Assembly (NCBI RefSeq): GCF_022539665.2
Contig: NC_081332.1
Coordinates: 3,257,884-3,321,883 of the forward strand
From: Daphnia carinata
Lineage: Eukaryota; Arthropoda; Branchiopoda; Diplostraca; Daphniidae
DNA: 64,000 bases
Reading direction: 5' to 3'
The position numbers and the translations under genes were made by a program. This document shows, one piece after another, positions 43,701 through 59,000 of the stretch; within the stretch, counting starts at the first letter, position 1; each line of letters opens with the position of its first letter. The notes under the pieces are model-generated. The model saw nothing but the letters and a program-made list of their open reading frames with translations. It was not told the DNA's origin and did no database searches.

Positions 43701-46700
43701 TTCTTTTTTTTTTTTTATATGTATACAGGCAGAATAAAAAAGGATTCCACCAAATGCTCGTATTGCTCTTTGCTGCTGGTGCCCGCGTGAAACTGGCAAG
43801 AATGAGAAGCAGAAGGACAGAGCCGACTACAAATTCAATTCTAGTGTAGATAGCGAGAGAATGGTAGGGGGGGGGGGGGGGAGGAGAAAAGAAATATATA
43901 AACCAATAAAGGTGCAGGCACTTTCGATATTCCAGTCGTCGCACTGCGCACTTTTTTTGCTTCGTCTTTTTACTTATGCTTTCAAACAATATTTTTCAAA
44001 ATCTCTTTTCAAAATCTAATTCGATACCTGCACTCTACGTTTCTTTTGTTAAGGAAAAAATAATATTAAAAATGAAACCTTTTGAAATGGAGAACATTTT
44101 CGGGGGTTAGCCAATAAGATACGAAATGATTCCGCCTAGTTCATTTCGGTCTGCCACGCCCCAAATTCAGATTGAAAAAAAAAAAAAAATGTCTTTCCGG
44201 AATCACTTCGATTGGCCTCGAGAATACATGAATAGCAAAAAACAAAATGCCTGAATATCGAATGTCGCTGAGTGTTCCGCCATTGCATTCCGCATACTCT
44301 ATATTGCTGGCTGTCGTAAACAATGTTGAAATGGCAATGGGGAGAACACGGGAGCCAATCGCAGTGTTGATGGCGAGACAAATTCTCAATGGAAAAACAC
44401 AAAATGTGAGGCAATTTTTTGTTTTGTTTTCGCTTTAAACAAAAAAAAAAAAAGAAAAAAGGAAAAGGTAAAATAAAAAGAATCTCTGACGATGGAGGAC
44501 ATTCTTGTCATCCATCCGACCGTGTTATAAAAGAAAAAAAATATATATATATATGAAAAGGAAGCCAAAATGGTGAAATGGATCTACTAGGGAGAGGCAA
44601 CAGAGAGAGATTCCAATAGACAAGTCAAGCGGATATGATCCAGTTGAGTAGACGGCCAAGAGCTGGACAAGTCAACCAAAGCCCCCCACCCCCATTTATT
44701 TTTTGTTTTGTTTTCTTCTCCACATTGAACAAAAACAAAAACAAAAACAAAAAAAAAAAAAAGAAGCCAAACAAAACAAACAAAAGAAAAAAAAAATGAA
44801 TAGCTAGCGCATCTCAAATGTCAGCCGGCCCGTAACGAGAGACAGTTATGCCGAAATCAAACGTTGGCCTCGTTGATTTGCGTCATCGAAACATGGCAAT
44901 TTGATAAGGAAATCGATGTGGCAACAATGCGAAGATTGCAAACCCAATGTGTACACATATAAGAAAACTTCGCAAGCAATCCCCCCTCCCCCCACTAGCA
45001 CGACACTGTACGTCGGGATGGAGAGCTTAAGAGTCGGCGTGATTCGACACGGTGTCTCCCCCCTTTCCACTCTCCACTCTCTTCTCTCTTCTCTCTTCTC
45101 TCTCTCTCTCTCCAAAGAGTCTTTTGAAAGCCTTGAGAATACGTGCGGAGTAAGTAGAGAACGGGAAAAAGGACGTTGGTTGAATCAAGAGGGGTTATAC
45201 AGAGAAGCTTCGTCCAATAGGACAGGCAAAAGAGGGGGGGGGGGGGATTTTATCGGGAAGACAAGGACTACTTCTGGCAACCGCAACGCGTTCCAATCTA
45301 GCGGCAGAATCGAGCGACAGCCATTCGCCGTCGTAAATGAGAAAGTCCTCCTTTTTTTTTTTTTTTTCATCTTTCTTTTTTAAACAACAACTCGACGTAC
45401 TTTTGGTGATACACCGATTGGGGACCGTGACAGGCGGTTGATTCAACACAGAAAATCCGGAAAGGATCTTGACAGGCGGACGCACGTTCATAAAACTTCT
45501 CCATCCATCATCATCTCCCCCTCTTCTATTCGTATTACCCTCATTTTTTTTGTGTGTGTGTGTGCAAGCTATTGTGATCGACATCCCCCACCCCCATTAC
45601 AATTCAACAGGAGGAGGTAAATGATAAGAAATTGAATATCCCAATTACTCATCACGAAAAAAAAAAAAAAATAAATAAAATTTTAATTTGCGTTTCGATC
45701 GGAATATTTTTTTTTTTTTTTTTTTACAATCAATTATGAAGGACATGAGAGAACGAGGGTAACGTGAACCCACTGGCACTTTCCCTACGTGTGTATAATA
45801 CGATACGCAGTAGAGATGCCCAGCGATCCACACATACTCTACATACAGACCTAGTGTATTAGCTATCGATAACAAAAGCCACCGTGATCGCCCCCCTGTC
45901 TGCTGTATAACGTTCACCCTAGAAGCAGAAAAAAAAAAAAAAAACAGGGGAAAAAAGAAAAAAGAGATCGGCGGGACGATATTTATCTTAAAAAAAAAAA
46001 AAAAGATAGAGTCCCGGATCGGATGCAGAATCTATTTGATAGGAGGATCAGTATCACGCACAACGTAGGCCCAAGAGGGGAAAGAACCAAAAAAAAAAAC
46101 AGCACGGAGGAAAAAAAAAAAAAAAAAAAGGGGGGGGGGGGGGGGAGTTACAGTCTCTCTCTCTCTCTCTCTCTCTCTATTTATCTATCTATTTTTTGTA
46201 TCAAGAGAGGGAGAGAGAAAAGAAAAAAAAAAAAAAGTATGCACGACACGAAGAGAATCGGAGAATCCCCCACAGACGTGAAGAGAATACATCGGGATAT
46301 ACAAGTACTGTATAAGGAGATCTCTTTGACGTTAGATGGTGGATGTCAAATGAGATTTCGCCTCCAGCTTTCCGTCTACGCCCCAGTGTCTCTTTTGTTT
46401 TGTTTGAAGGGACCCAGCCAGAAAGAGAAAAACGTCCTTCTTCTTCTTCTTTTCTAACGAATACGAGAAAAAAAACTTTGACTAATCTGGCCAACGGTGC
46501 TCTCTTGCTCCCCCCCGACCATCTTAAACCCAATTTATAACATACGGTATATCGACCATGACGACGCGATGTTGTCAACCCGATTTTGGGCGTCTAACAC
46601 CCTCATCTCGTTTCGTTTTTTGTTATTTACATCGCAAAAAACTTTGGAGCCGGTACTATTTTGGTTTTAGGTGTGTGCGGTGTTCCTCTTTGATGCAACT

Positions 46701-49700
46701 GAAATCTCCCGTCCTTCTTGATCTTTATAGAAATCAAACCGAAAAAAAAAAAAAAAAGAGAGAAGAACCCAAAGTTTGTGGGGCCTTGTTTAACAACTTT
46801 ATGCCTTTGGGTGTGAAAAAGAAAAAGAAAAAAAAAAAAAAAAAAAAAAAAACTATTTACGATTGTACCGATGATGATTGCTGTATAGACAAGTCCTACT
46901 TTTCGGGGATTGTCGTCTTTTCCCTTACGTGTGCAAGCAAAACTTTGCATTGCTCTAGAACACTTTCGACGAACGTACGGCTGGGCTTTGTTATCGCTCA
47001 TAGACGAGGGGCGGCGCGGCGTTTTACCGAGCAAAAAGATGGGGAACGCGTGAACGATGGCAGCATTTGATGGCAAATGAAACAAGAACAAAAGTAAAAC
47101 AGGATTTTTGGCCAAGGAGGACGAAAGAGAGAGAGAGAGAGAGAACCAACTCATTACACAATAGGCGTCACGCTTGATTTCCGACTGGAATCCGCTTTGC
47201 TTCACGTTGTTGTTCAAAGAGGTAGGCGGCAAAGGGGTGGGGTAGGGGGGGGGGAAACCTTTTTTGAAATATGAATTTGACGAAATGAAAAGAAAGGGGA
47301 AAAACAAAACAAAAAATGTTGTAGAAGCCAAGCGGAGCGAATCAAATGTAAACAATGAAAGCGAAACAACAAACGTAAAAATCAACAAAAACGAGTCGAG
47401 AAAACGAATCACTGGAAATTCGTTTTGAAAATACGCAAAAAAAAAAAAAAAAAAAAAAAAAAAAGAAGAAAGAGATAATAAATTTGAAACAAAATAGAAG
47501 ACCTACGCGCTGTTCCTTAATTGAAAGGAACAACAAAAAAAAAAAACGAGAACGAGAATTAAGGAGATCCGGTTTACATTATTCCTGAGCTATTAGACGC
47601 TCGTATGCGCTACAAATGACTTTTCTTTTCGTACCATCCTGCCCTTTGTTTAGAGTCAAATTCGCTGATTGTCTACACCTCATCAAGATATTTTTTTTAG
47701 TTTGCACCTCGTGTGCGTCCTTGAAATAAAGCGCTACAGCCCTTATCGCTGTTATTCCTCTATCTTCATTAACGTGACGGGCAGCGCGACACAGCCCCCC
47801 CCCCCCCCCCCACGTCTCCTTGAAAGAACGACACTAACGTACTAAAAGGGTCAAAGAGATGGGAGGATCCCAAAAAAAATAAGAATCGGTAGAAAGTAAT
47901 GTAAATACGAATAAAGAATGACGTACAAAAAAAGAAACAATAAAACAAAAAAAAAACAAAAAAAAAAAAAAAAAAGAAAAAAAAGAAGAGGAGATGTGTA
48001 GTGATTGGACTAGATACTTGGAATAGACCCTGAGATGGCAGACCGGACGGATTTCCGCGCAGGGTTAAAAGGGCCCACTATTTCTACGTTTTTTTTTTTT
48101 TTTTTCTTCTTCTTCTTCTTCTTGATCTCCCCACTCTCTATCCATCTCTTTTTGGAGCACATCAGGAAGGATGTGTCTGCCGGCAAAATGAGACGCAAAA
48201 ATCCAATCGCTTTTCTTATAAATATATATATATATATTTATTCCCGACTAAAGCGGCTACGAAAGTGGGTTTGGATGAAGAGGACCGGAGGATATAATTA
48301 ACTTAGCAAATTGTACGTTGGTGGGTTAAGGTTACTCATAAGATTGAACAGATGGGGTTTCCCAAGTCTCTTGCAAGAACATCGTAGGCGAAGACGCGCA
48401 CACTACCGGATGGAACTGACGGAGCGATGCCTTTCTTCTTTTTTTTTTTTTTTTTTATTCTTTTCGGGTCGTCGTTCATGTTTTCCTAATTTTCTCGGCT
48501 ATTACCTGACAAGACGCAATGAGATGATCTAGCCCTGACGAGGTTGTATGGATGAATGATCATCTCATCTCGCGGCTGCTGCTGTTGCTGATGCTCTTGA
48601 ACGGGCTCCAGCTGATGTTGTTGATTCGGATGGTACTCCATCTCTCCACCGATATTAGCATAGATGCAAGAATCGTCGTCATCCATTTTTTTTTTTTTTT
48701 TTTTTTTTTATTATCAAAAATGTTTTTCCAAAAAAATAATAAAAAAAAAAAAAAAAAACCCTGTCCCCTTTTTCACTGTCTATGACGATGACTCATTTCC
48801 CGTCAATGTTGTCCGTCATAATGTCAAACAGCACACAATCAAAAAGAAGAAGACAAAAACTTGTTGATCAACTCACAACAGATGCCCCAGTCGGACGGGC
48901 ATCCCTCCCTGATACAAGTAAGAGATTCAAAACTGCACAATTCAATTTTCACTGAAACAAAAACAACAAAAAAATGCAAACTGCTTGAAGCACGAGTCTC
49001 TACAATTCGATCTCTCACTTCACTGTTCCAAAACAAAAACAAATAAATAAACCAAGGTGGTACATATATATATATATATATATATACGACACCCGTTCTC
49101 CACTTTGAAAGAATGATCGTGTGACGACCGATCTCCTGGGCGGATGGATTCGTTATGGTCCCTTTGCTGGGGAGAACCGACCGGGTCTTTACACAGCTCG
49201 TAACTGGGCTAGGGGACTAAGCGAGCCAAACGTTTTCTTTTTTTTTTTTTCTTTTTTTTTTTTTTTTTGCCAGCGGTACGAGGGAGGCACCGAAAAACAT
49301 CATCCGAACCTACACTGACATCTACTAGTGCGCATGAACCGATTCCCCCGTTTTCCCTAGGAAACTCTGGCCGATCAGCAAGCGCGTAGTGCCACAATAG
49401 CCGGGCCGCGTTCGAGATGCGCGCGAACACGTCAGCCCAAACGGCAGCAACCTGTCTCCTTTCCGAATATTACGATTCTTTTGCTTTCCTTTTTTTTTTT
49501 CACGCTACTTTGCCCGTCTCCGAGCATTGTCTCCCATCCGTTCACGCTCCTCTATTCGTTTGAAAAATGGTCTAGAGAAAAATAAATTTCTTTTTTTTTT
49601 TTCCTCGTTTCCATTCCGTGTGTATATGCAACCCGTTCAAGTCCGCGCCCCTTTTCTTCGCCAACCTCTTGGCTGAATTGCTAGGCAACGTGTATCCGCA

Positions 49701-50821
49701 AAAAGAAATCTACACGACAGCTTTATTAGCTAACATTTTCATCCATCAAGCGGGGACGGGGTTTTGCTTTGCCTCCTCCCCAAAAAAAACAAAAAAAAAC
49801 AAGAAGAAAATAGGAAATAAAAAAAGACTTTTTATATAAAACCCATTCGGTCGTGAATCATTCAAAATGAACATTGGCTTCTTTTTTTTTTTTTTTTTTG
49901 ATCAAGAAAGATGATATTCGCATCTGCCTACAAATTTCGGGATATCGCTGCAAAAACGACCTCCCTCCCTTTTTTTCTAGTTATATTTTATTTTATTATT
50001 TTTTTTTTTTCGCAGATTGCTGTCGCAAGTCATGTAGTTTGTTGTACAACCGCACACGTACAGTCTATACAGATGGAATTGCTTGTCGGTGATTTATTGT
50101 TATAAAAAAAAAGGGGGACCAAAAAAAGGAAAAAAAAAAGTCTTTGGCGTCGCCCCGAGGGGCCGATAAAGCATCAGTCGATTTTCTCTCTCTCTCTTAC
50201 TGGCATCGAAGAAAAACCATCGATCGAATCTGACAACGAAGCCAACAGCAGCAAACTTATATAGTCCAGCGCAAGTCCAAATACAACAAACCTCGCACGG
50301 GAAAAAAAAAACAAAAAAAAACGAACGGGTGGGAAGTAACAGGGAGGGGGGGGGGCGGGAGAGAGAAAATAGTAGGCAGCAAAGAAATGGTTGCTGGGCA
50401 TTGTGAATCGAAGCCCAGCATTGAAGCGATATAAAAGACGGGGGCGCTTCCCCTCTCTCTGCGCAGCTTCAATATATTTTGAAAAAAAAAAAAAAAAGAG
50501 TAGATCTCTTCTACTACTACAGAGATAAGTATCTCGACCCAAAACTAGTCTGCGGGGGTATCGCACAAAGCGAACAGACAACCCACCAATCCCCCCCCCC
50601 CCGCCAACCCGAACTGAAAGTAAAAACATAAATAAGAATGAATTGTAGCAAACGCAACTGGGATGAAACGAGTGAGGGGGAAAAAGCTTTTGTCATATTA
50701 AGCAGTGATAAGAAACGAAAAAAAAAAGAGGAGGGGGGTAGCGCTGTTTGAGATATATATATATATAAGAAAAAAAAAAAAAAAAAAAAAAGAGCGTGTG
50801 CTACGGGGTGTAGGGGTTTTG

Positions 50822-50856
<35 letters not shown>

Positions 50857-53023
50857 GGAGGTCGATCGTCCAATTTTCGATATCACCTGCTGGGTCGGCG
50901 TACGCCCTAATTAATTCGGTCACGCTGTCGTTGGTCCCACGCCCAATTCCTGCTCGTAAAATGTCCTGCATTGTTGTTCAAAGCTACTAGATGTACAATA
51001 TTACTAAACAAACCCCACCATTTTCTATTGTATACGTTCGAGGGAAATACGCAAATCTATCTAAACGCAATGAATGGTGATGACAAATGGATGCGAGCAA
51101 AATGCAGAGGGGAAAACCCTACAGAAGAGCAGAGCCATACGATTGACTCCCGCTTCCCTTTTTCCACTCTCCCTAGTTGACTCCCGTTTTTATACGCACG
51201 CATAATAGACGAGTCCATTATGCGTTCAATACCGGTTCCATGTACAGTGTATAAATATACCAAGAGCCTTTTCTTTTCTTTTCTTTTTTTTTTTTAACGA
51301 TATAACACAATAAGCCTGCACACACAAAACAGTGTACGAAAAGAAGAGTTCAATACGATGATGAAGCATGTTCCTATTTCAATCTTTTTTTTTTTTTTTT
51401 TTTTTCGTAGATTTTTCATACCGAGCTGTTGCTCAGCGCACCCCCCCCCCCCCCAGAATAGAAAGGTCCCATTCTCGTTTGTTGTTTATTGTTAGACAGC
51501 GTGTAGAGCTAATATACTCGCACGTTGTGTGTGTGTGTGTGCTTAATATACCGTGTTTATTACGAAGCGCCAACGGCCGATTTTTGTTTTCTTCCTTTAA
51601 AAAATAAAACTGCAAAATAGACTTTCGTTCTATTGTCGTTTCATAGTTGCGCATGTTTGCGTTGCTTCGTCAACTTGTCATAGACGAAACAAATTTTTTT
51701 ATTTGTTTTTTTTTTGTTTTTTTTTTGGAAAAAGAAAGTTGAGCAAACAAACACAAAGCGGCGTATAATTTATAGGTCTACAAGGATTTGAAGAGACAAG
51801 AAAAAAGAAAACCCCTTTATTTCCTCCCGTTGCTGGTACTATTGATTGATCCGACGGTGGCTTGAAAATTGGGCAACCTATCCGAAGCAGAGTGTTTTAG
51901 AAAAGGGAAAGGGTTGTGCGGTACTTGTAAGGCCTGTACAATCAAAAAAAAAAAAGAATGAAACGGCGAGGGATGGCAAGCCTTTAATTTGATTGATAAG
52001 TTTGGAAAAGAATTCAATCTACCGGCCCGGAGCTGTGGAGTATGTTGCCGTTTAACACAAAAGAGGATTAACGTCCAAAATCATAACAAAAGAGAGACTT
52101 TCCCGAGAGGAAGCTGACAGCAAAAGGCTTGGAACAAAAAAAACAAAAAAAAAGGGACAAAATTTATTTATTTTCATTTTTGTTGTTTGTTTTTCTGAAA
52201 GCAGAAAAAAAAAAAAACGACAATCTGTAATAAATAAAGAATCTACTGAATTTATGCTAACCTAAATAATCAAGAAAAAAAAAAAAAAAAAAAAAAAAAA
52301 GTAGGAAGCAGCAGCTGCTGCATTGATGATTGGTGCATTCGAGAATCAGGGAGATGGACTATTTTCTCTCTTTTTTTTTTTTTGTGGCTTTTGATCCCCG
52401 AGACTTTTAATAATACATGAATAAATAACATAACTTATATATATATATATAGAGAGTAGTACTGGTCTGTCGAACTACCAGTGCGTAGACGTGAGTCGCC
52501 ATGGCGAAAATAAAAAAGAAAAAGTGAAAAGACATTCGACAGTAATCCTGCGACGAAACTAACGACAACTTTTCCTTCTTTCCCCCCCCCCCTCTTTCTA
52601 GATGTACAACATTCAACTTTGATTTTGCAGCTAATTTTTTTTTTTTTTTCCTTTCCCCTCTTCTCTTTCAAATTCAGTTCTGATCTTTTCTCAGTGCCCG
52701 TTTCATCTTCTTTTTTTTTCTTCTTTTATATCTCCAAAGTTTTCTAAAAGCAATATTGTACGACGGCTATACTCGCATATAACTGTAGTACATATATCAC
52801 AAATATCATTTTCTTTTCTCTCTCACTGGGCAACTATGAATTGATAAGAAAAAAAGGGGAAAAAAAAAAAAATTAAATAAATAAAATAAAACTTTTGCTC
52901 GGCTCCGTCTGTCGACCCGGAATCAAAAACCGTCCTGCAGGCCCCCCCCACCCCCCTCCATTTTGTATCGTTGCCGGACTCGGCCCGTCGTCCATCGACA
53001 TATGATCCACTTTGGTCCGAGAG

Positions 53024-53068
<45 letters not shown>

Positions 53069-56000
53069 AATCAAGCGAATCGAGGGCCGACGCGGAAATT
53101 GAACAATAGCACTATAAAAGTGGGACACACAAGAATAGGAAAAGCGAGGGGACGAAAGGCTGGACAATAGGAGGGACGTACAATTTTGATAATTTGACGT
53201 ATTGTCGACAGACTTTTTCTCTCTCAAGTTGGAGGCCATTCAGGTTGGCGAGATGGGGTGGGGTGGGGGAGGACAGAGGAAATTGTAGGTATATTTACTA
53301 CTCTTCAAGGGCTTGTGTTGAGGAGGGGGGGTTAGTGGGCGAACCGGTAATAACAACACAAGATTCATGACAATGAAATTGAACCTATCACAAGGACGTG
53401 CAACGATGGATATTGCCCATAGATCCGGGTCGTTTCACCCCAATCGAGAGGCCATTCAGATTGGGTCAACGCAACCCGCCTAACAGAAAATAAATAAAAA
53501 CACCGTGACGACAGACGGATCAATTTCTCGTGTCCAGGAGGCCAAAAAAACAAAACAAAAAACAATGGCCAGCTTTTTCGATAACAGATCCTCCCCCCCC
53601 CCCCAAAAAAAAAAAAGTTTTTCGTCCTACTCACTCACGACGTTGATTTCATACGAAAAAAAAAAAAAAAAAGTATTGCTGCATTCATTTGACCGAACGA
53701 AGAAGCATAAAAATACAAGATTTCTTCGTCTAGTCAACCGGAAACTTTGGAAACATTTCCCCTCCACCTCCCCCCCCCCCTTTTCATCAAAATAAGCGGC
53801 GGGTGGTAGATCGACTACCTTTCTTTATCGTGAATCTCTTCTATTTCAAATGAGAAAAAAAAGAGAGTAAGGAACAACAACCCCCAATGTAATATTGGAC
53901 TCTGTACATATTACCAAGTAATAAACTTCCGTAACGTTCCTTTATTTCCTCTTCCGCAAACGATGGCCGTGAGTGACAAGGTGATCAAACTTCCGTCTTT
54001 CGAACTCGCCACCCCTCAACCCCGTATAGAAAATCCACATGCATACACAAATAAAGTTGATAAGCAAAAAGTAAAGAGAGTGGGGAGGGTGAAAGAGAGG
54101 ACAAAGAGAGTGCAGCCCATCAAATGTTGTGCAGCGAGGGATCACACATTTGAGAGGAATCATTTCCTTCTCGATGTGCGTGTACATCTTATTAATAACC
54201 TGTCGCGTGCCGTAAACACAACACACACGCCCCTTTCTTGCACTGGCAGCTCCAAAGGAAGAGCGTGAGGCTCGGCTTTTGTTTGACAACGAGGAGCAGA
54301 CAGTTTGTGCTTATCGTTTGGCGTTCGCTAAGACATAAAAGACACGTCACGAGGTTCCCGTAATCGTCATTCCCGTTGAATCGTTCGAGTGTGCGTTCGT
54401 GCCTTTATCGCGAATCGCCGACTTTTGGATTACAGGAATTCGAACCAATGCACTTCAAGTTTTTTTGTTTTGTTTTTTTTTTTGCCTCCTCGTTTGTTAA
54501 CCCCCGTTTTCTTTTCGTTTTCGCAATTTGGACAGTCAGTTGAGCGTTTCGTATGATAATGACAACTCCCCTCATCAACAAGGACAAACTGGTTCCATCC
54601 GGAATACGTTCAGCAAAGACCTAGTTGAAACCACCAACCCATTTTTGTTTCTTTGTTTTTTTTTTTGTTTTTTTTTTAACGACGTACAGAGTTTATGTTA
54701 ATAGAAAGATGTGCGGGGAGGCAAACAGCAAAGCCTCCTTGATCCTTGCAGCCCGTACTAAGCCATTGGCAAAGTACTACCTGGTATATAATACACCTTA
54801 TATAATAGATATAGAGGGTCTTTATTCCTGTATTATTACATGCGAAGGGAGCGGGGCGTATTACTTCCTGACAAAAGAGCTCGAAGCTCCTACTTATTGC
54901 GAGCCTATTTCGTTTGATTAAAAAGACATAAAAAAAAGGGTCAAAAGGAAGGTCTTTAATCCATTAGCATCGAATACAAGATCCGTACGTTCTCATTTGT
55001 TTTTTTTAAATAGAAAAAAGGCATAGAGTTATTGGTCGAATCGAGGCAGATCCGCAGTTGAGAGCCCACGCAGGCGCAAATGCAAATGCCAAAAAAAAAC
55101 AAAAAAAACTCAATCATTTTTAAATGCGCATATGAAAACAATTTTTCGTGCGTTTTTCGAAAGTGCTTCTTTCTCCTCATTTCAAACAAAAGGAAGGAAA
55201 AAAAAAATAATAAAAGGTTAACGCAGTCCGCCGATGCAAGATGGACGAGATAGAAAATGGATATTGTACAAGAGCCGCGTGGAAAAATAAGACCATCAGC
55301 TATGCCAATCAGTCACGTACTGCTTTTCAATCCATCGATTTCACGCCCGGCATAAAAAAACAAAACAAATATTTACAGAACTGTATGGACGATTTCCTTT
55401 CCTCGTTTCCCTTCAGCATTGATGGCCAGTTTTAAAAAAGCTCAATGCTTATGCAACGTACACAGCGCTATTCATCCAGACCAAAAATGCTCATCGAGAG
55501 AGGGGAGGGGGGGGGGGGGGGGGGGAGAAAAGAATAATGCCCAAACTCGTGTATACATTCGTCTCTACCCAATGCAATTGCAAAGTGCATCCTTTCGATC
55601 ATTAATGAGCAATGAGCAATACAGGGAGCAATAATAGCCGAGCTGAAAAACAAGTAGATGGTCAGAGCGTTAACCGTGACACGGGCTGGCAATGAAGGAA
55701 GAGGGGGGAGGGGGAGGGAGCGACTCAATTGCATTGGGATCGGACACGGTCTCCGATGTGACACACCCTCTCCCATATCCCAAGAATTTTTCTCCTTGGG
55801 ACGCGAGCGCTATGTTCAGCGGACGTACGGACGCACATAAGGTATGCATCCGTCCGTTGCACACGCAAGTGAATTATCCTGAAGAAGGGACGGGGGGGGG
55901 GGGGAGAGAGCAGAGGCTGGGGCAAGAGCTCGACAAGAGCTCGACATGTCTTACTTAACATTCCCGGGCGCACGTTGGTCGATGGACGACAGTCCAAATG

Positions 56001-59000
56001 TGTAGTGGTGCGCTCCGTCTAGCGGAACTGCCATCGGCAACAATATATTTCTATATATTGTACCAATCAAATCCAGCCCCCACTCTTTTTTTTTTCCCGC
56101 TCGTAAATTACAAATAAGAGTGGAGGGGGGGGGGGGGTCAAGATTCAAAGCAAAGCTATACAAAAATAATGCGATGGCCCTCCCACACATTTTTTTTTTT
56201 TTTTTTTTTTTTTTTAACGATCCTCCGGCGGCAATTTCGAAGTCGGCGTTGGCGTCGCTAAATCAACAGTTGATTTCTTTTTCTTCCCTCTTCCCGGTGC
56301 GTTGAAAACAAAATGTAGTAAAGAGGATAGGACATAAAGAAACGCACTTCATCTTATCGAGTTGAAGATAACAGCCTGTGTGTCTTTGGCGGAGGCGAAA
56401 GAGCCTCGGCTTACGGAGTGAGAATGTACAAGACGGAAAGGAATCGGACGACAGATTTAATCCCAAAGATGATAGGAAAAGTAAAAAGACCTACTACTCA
56501 CGGCATTACATCACAGCAAAAACAAAAACTAAAAGAAAAAGATAAAAAAAAAAAAAAAAAAGGCTGTTGCTACTGGAAATATAGCGCCAAGGTTGCCACC
56601 GTATAAGAAGCTTCTTCTTTTCTTTTCTTTTCTTTTTTTTTTTATCTCATCCAAATTTTAAATGTTCATTTATAAGCTTTTAGTCTTCGATAAAAGAAAA
56701 ACAAAATTCAAAGGAAACCCGGTGGTGCTATGGCAGTATAACGAAAAAATAAAAAATAAATACATTTCCAGTATTCCATCAAATAATTCAAGGCTAATTC
56801 TCTCTCCCTTTTGTTTTTTTTTCCTTCCTTCTATTCGCTATAGAATAGTCAATGTAGAGCGTAACGTATAGACATACACCGTTTCAAAAAGGCTTTTGCC
56901 AAGCCGATCCAAAGGATAACGTTCCTCATTAAGAGAATATGAGACAAAAAGCAACGGATATCTGAAGGACGTTTTTTTTTTTTTTTTTTTTCTTTCTTCT
57001 ACTTCTTCCCTTTTGTGACTTGTCCTCAATCTTCAACTTAAGGCAAAGGATAAAAAAAGAAACCCTTTTGTTTTACTTAACGATAACAGCTAAAACATAA
57101 TTTCTTTTTTTTTTCTATCCGGAGATAAGAAAAGAAGAATTTCTTTTTTGTCTTTTTCGCGATGTTCCCAATGTTGGATGCATCGAAGGTCCGAGCAATG
57201 CCAACAACTAAAACTGGCCAAAAAAACAAAAACAAAACGGAAAGACGGGTCGCAACAAGCGGAGGGGACCTCCCAAAAAAAAAAACAAAAAAAAAAACAC
57301 AACAACACAAGAGCTCCAGGGGTAAAACATCCATTAAGTGAACAAAACAAAACAAAAAAGAAATAAAAGAAACGAACAGACTATGTCTGCTGGGCAGCCG
57401 TAAACAAAGAGGACATTGCGATTGAGTACGGCCATCTATATAAAGGCGGGAGGTAAAGTACCAAAAAAAAACAAAAAAAGAGCCGAATGTATGCCGAAAA
57501 TGACGTTCAAGCGCCTCGACGCCATCTACAAACCATAGAGGCGGATGAACGCTGCCCGGCACGACAAGTTCTATTGCCTTTATATAAAAGCAATATTTTT
57601 TTTTTTTTTTTTTTTTGTCAGCATCCCCTAGGAGACGAGATTAATTCGATGGAACCTTTTTCGTCGTTAAGGGCCGGGCGACTCTCGCTTGGCATTGACG
57701 TCGCCGCTACACATAGTCCAGTATAGAAAACGGACCAACAGCACCTGACACATTTAATCCGCTTTCCCTGCCGAAACGAAAAGGAAGCTGCGGCGATTCA
57801 ACCGTGTGTTCCAGCCGACGTTCGGAACGGCTCTTATATTCTAAGGCCCAGAAATGATGACGGCCACTGTCGTCCCCCCCCCCCCCCTTCCTTTTCACGG
57901 ACCAAGGCGTACAACATTATTAACTGGTCCGATGACGCATACTAACTCCCCTTTTTTTTTTTTTTTTTTTTCTCTCGCTCACTCTCTCGCTTCGATGCTA
58001 CGTGTTTACATATGTATACACATGGCACAAAACAGAGAGAAATAACCAAAGAAAAGAAAAAAAAAACCCGGATGTCTATTCATTTCCTCCCGACGGCCTT
58101 TGCACACGAAACGGTAATGGCTGCACAACTCGACGTAATGGAAACACACACACACGCAGTGGGCGCGAGATATGAATACGCCGAATGCGCATAATGGGGC
58201 CTTTTGCCTTCGAATGTTTAGCCTATTACGAACCACGGCAGGAGAGAATGAGAAGCTGGGGGAAATGCGTTGTGCCGTAAAGGTTTTTTTTTTTTTTTTC
58301 TTCTTTTTTTTCCAGTGGGCGACGGCCATACATCAAGCGAGGGAAATGGGAAAATCCGTCTAGATTTATGCACGTGTACATGTTATGGAGACTATTGGCT
58401 AAGGAGGAATATCGTTTTTTTTTTTTTTTTTTTTTTTTTTCTGGTAATGATCGCCATCAATGGAGCGCAAGAGAGAAAAAGGAGGGGATTGATGGTGTGC
58501 GGTAGAGATCTTTCAGAAAATGGAACAATGTTACAACTACAAAGCTTCTGCCAAATTATGGACTGCGTAACAAGAAGAACGGTTGCCGCACATCATTAGA
58601 AAAATAAACCAGGGGATCCTGTTTGTTTTTTTTCTTTAGCGAATTTGTTTTGCCATGTTCTCCCGTTATAAACAACGCGATAACATAACAAGAATGAATG
58701 AAAAACGAAAAAAACAAAAACAAAACAAAAAAATGATGGCGGGTAGCGCTGCAAGCAATAAAAGAGATTCTAAAAAAAAACAAAAACAGGAGGCCTCAAA
58801 CGAACGGATTCAAAATAAATGCCATCAGATTTCAAACGGGAGCAAAATCCTTCAGCTTTTCGACAATTAAACTGAAGAGAGAGATTCAAAAAAAAAAAAA
58901 AAAAAAAGAAAAGGATTCATTTGTGGCTGCTTTTCCCAGGCCGAGTAGAGCAGATTTTTTCCTGGGAAAAGACAACAACAATGGAAAAGCAACAAAGAGG

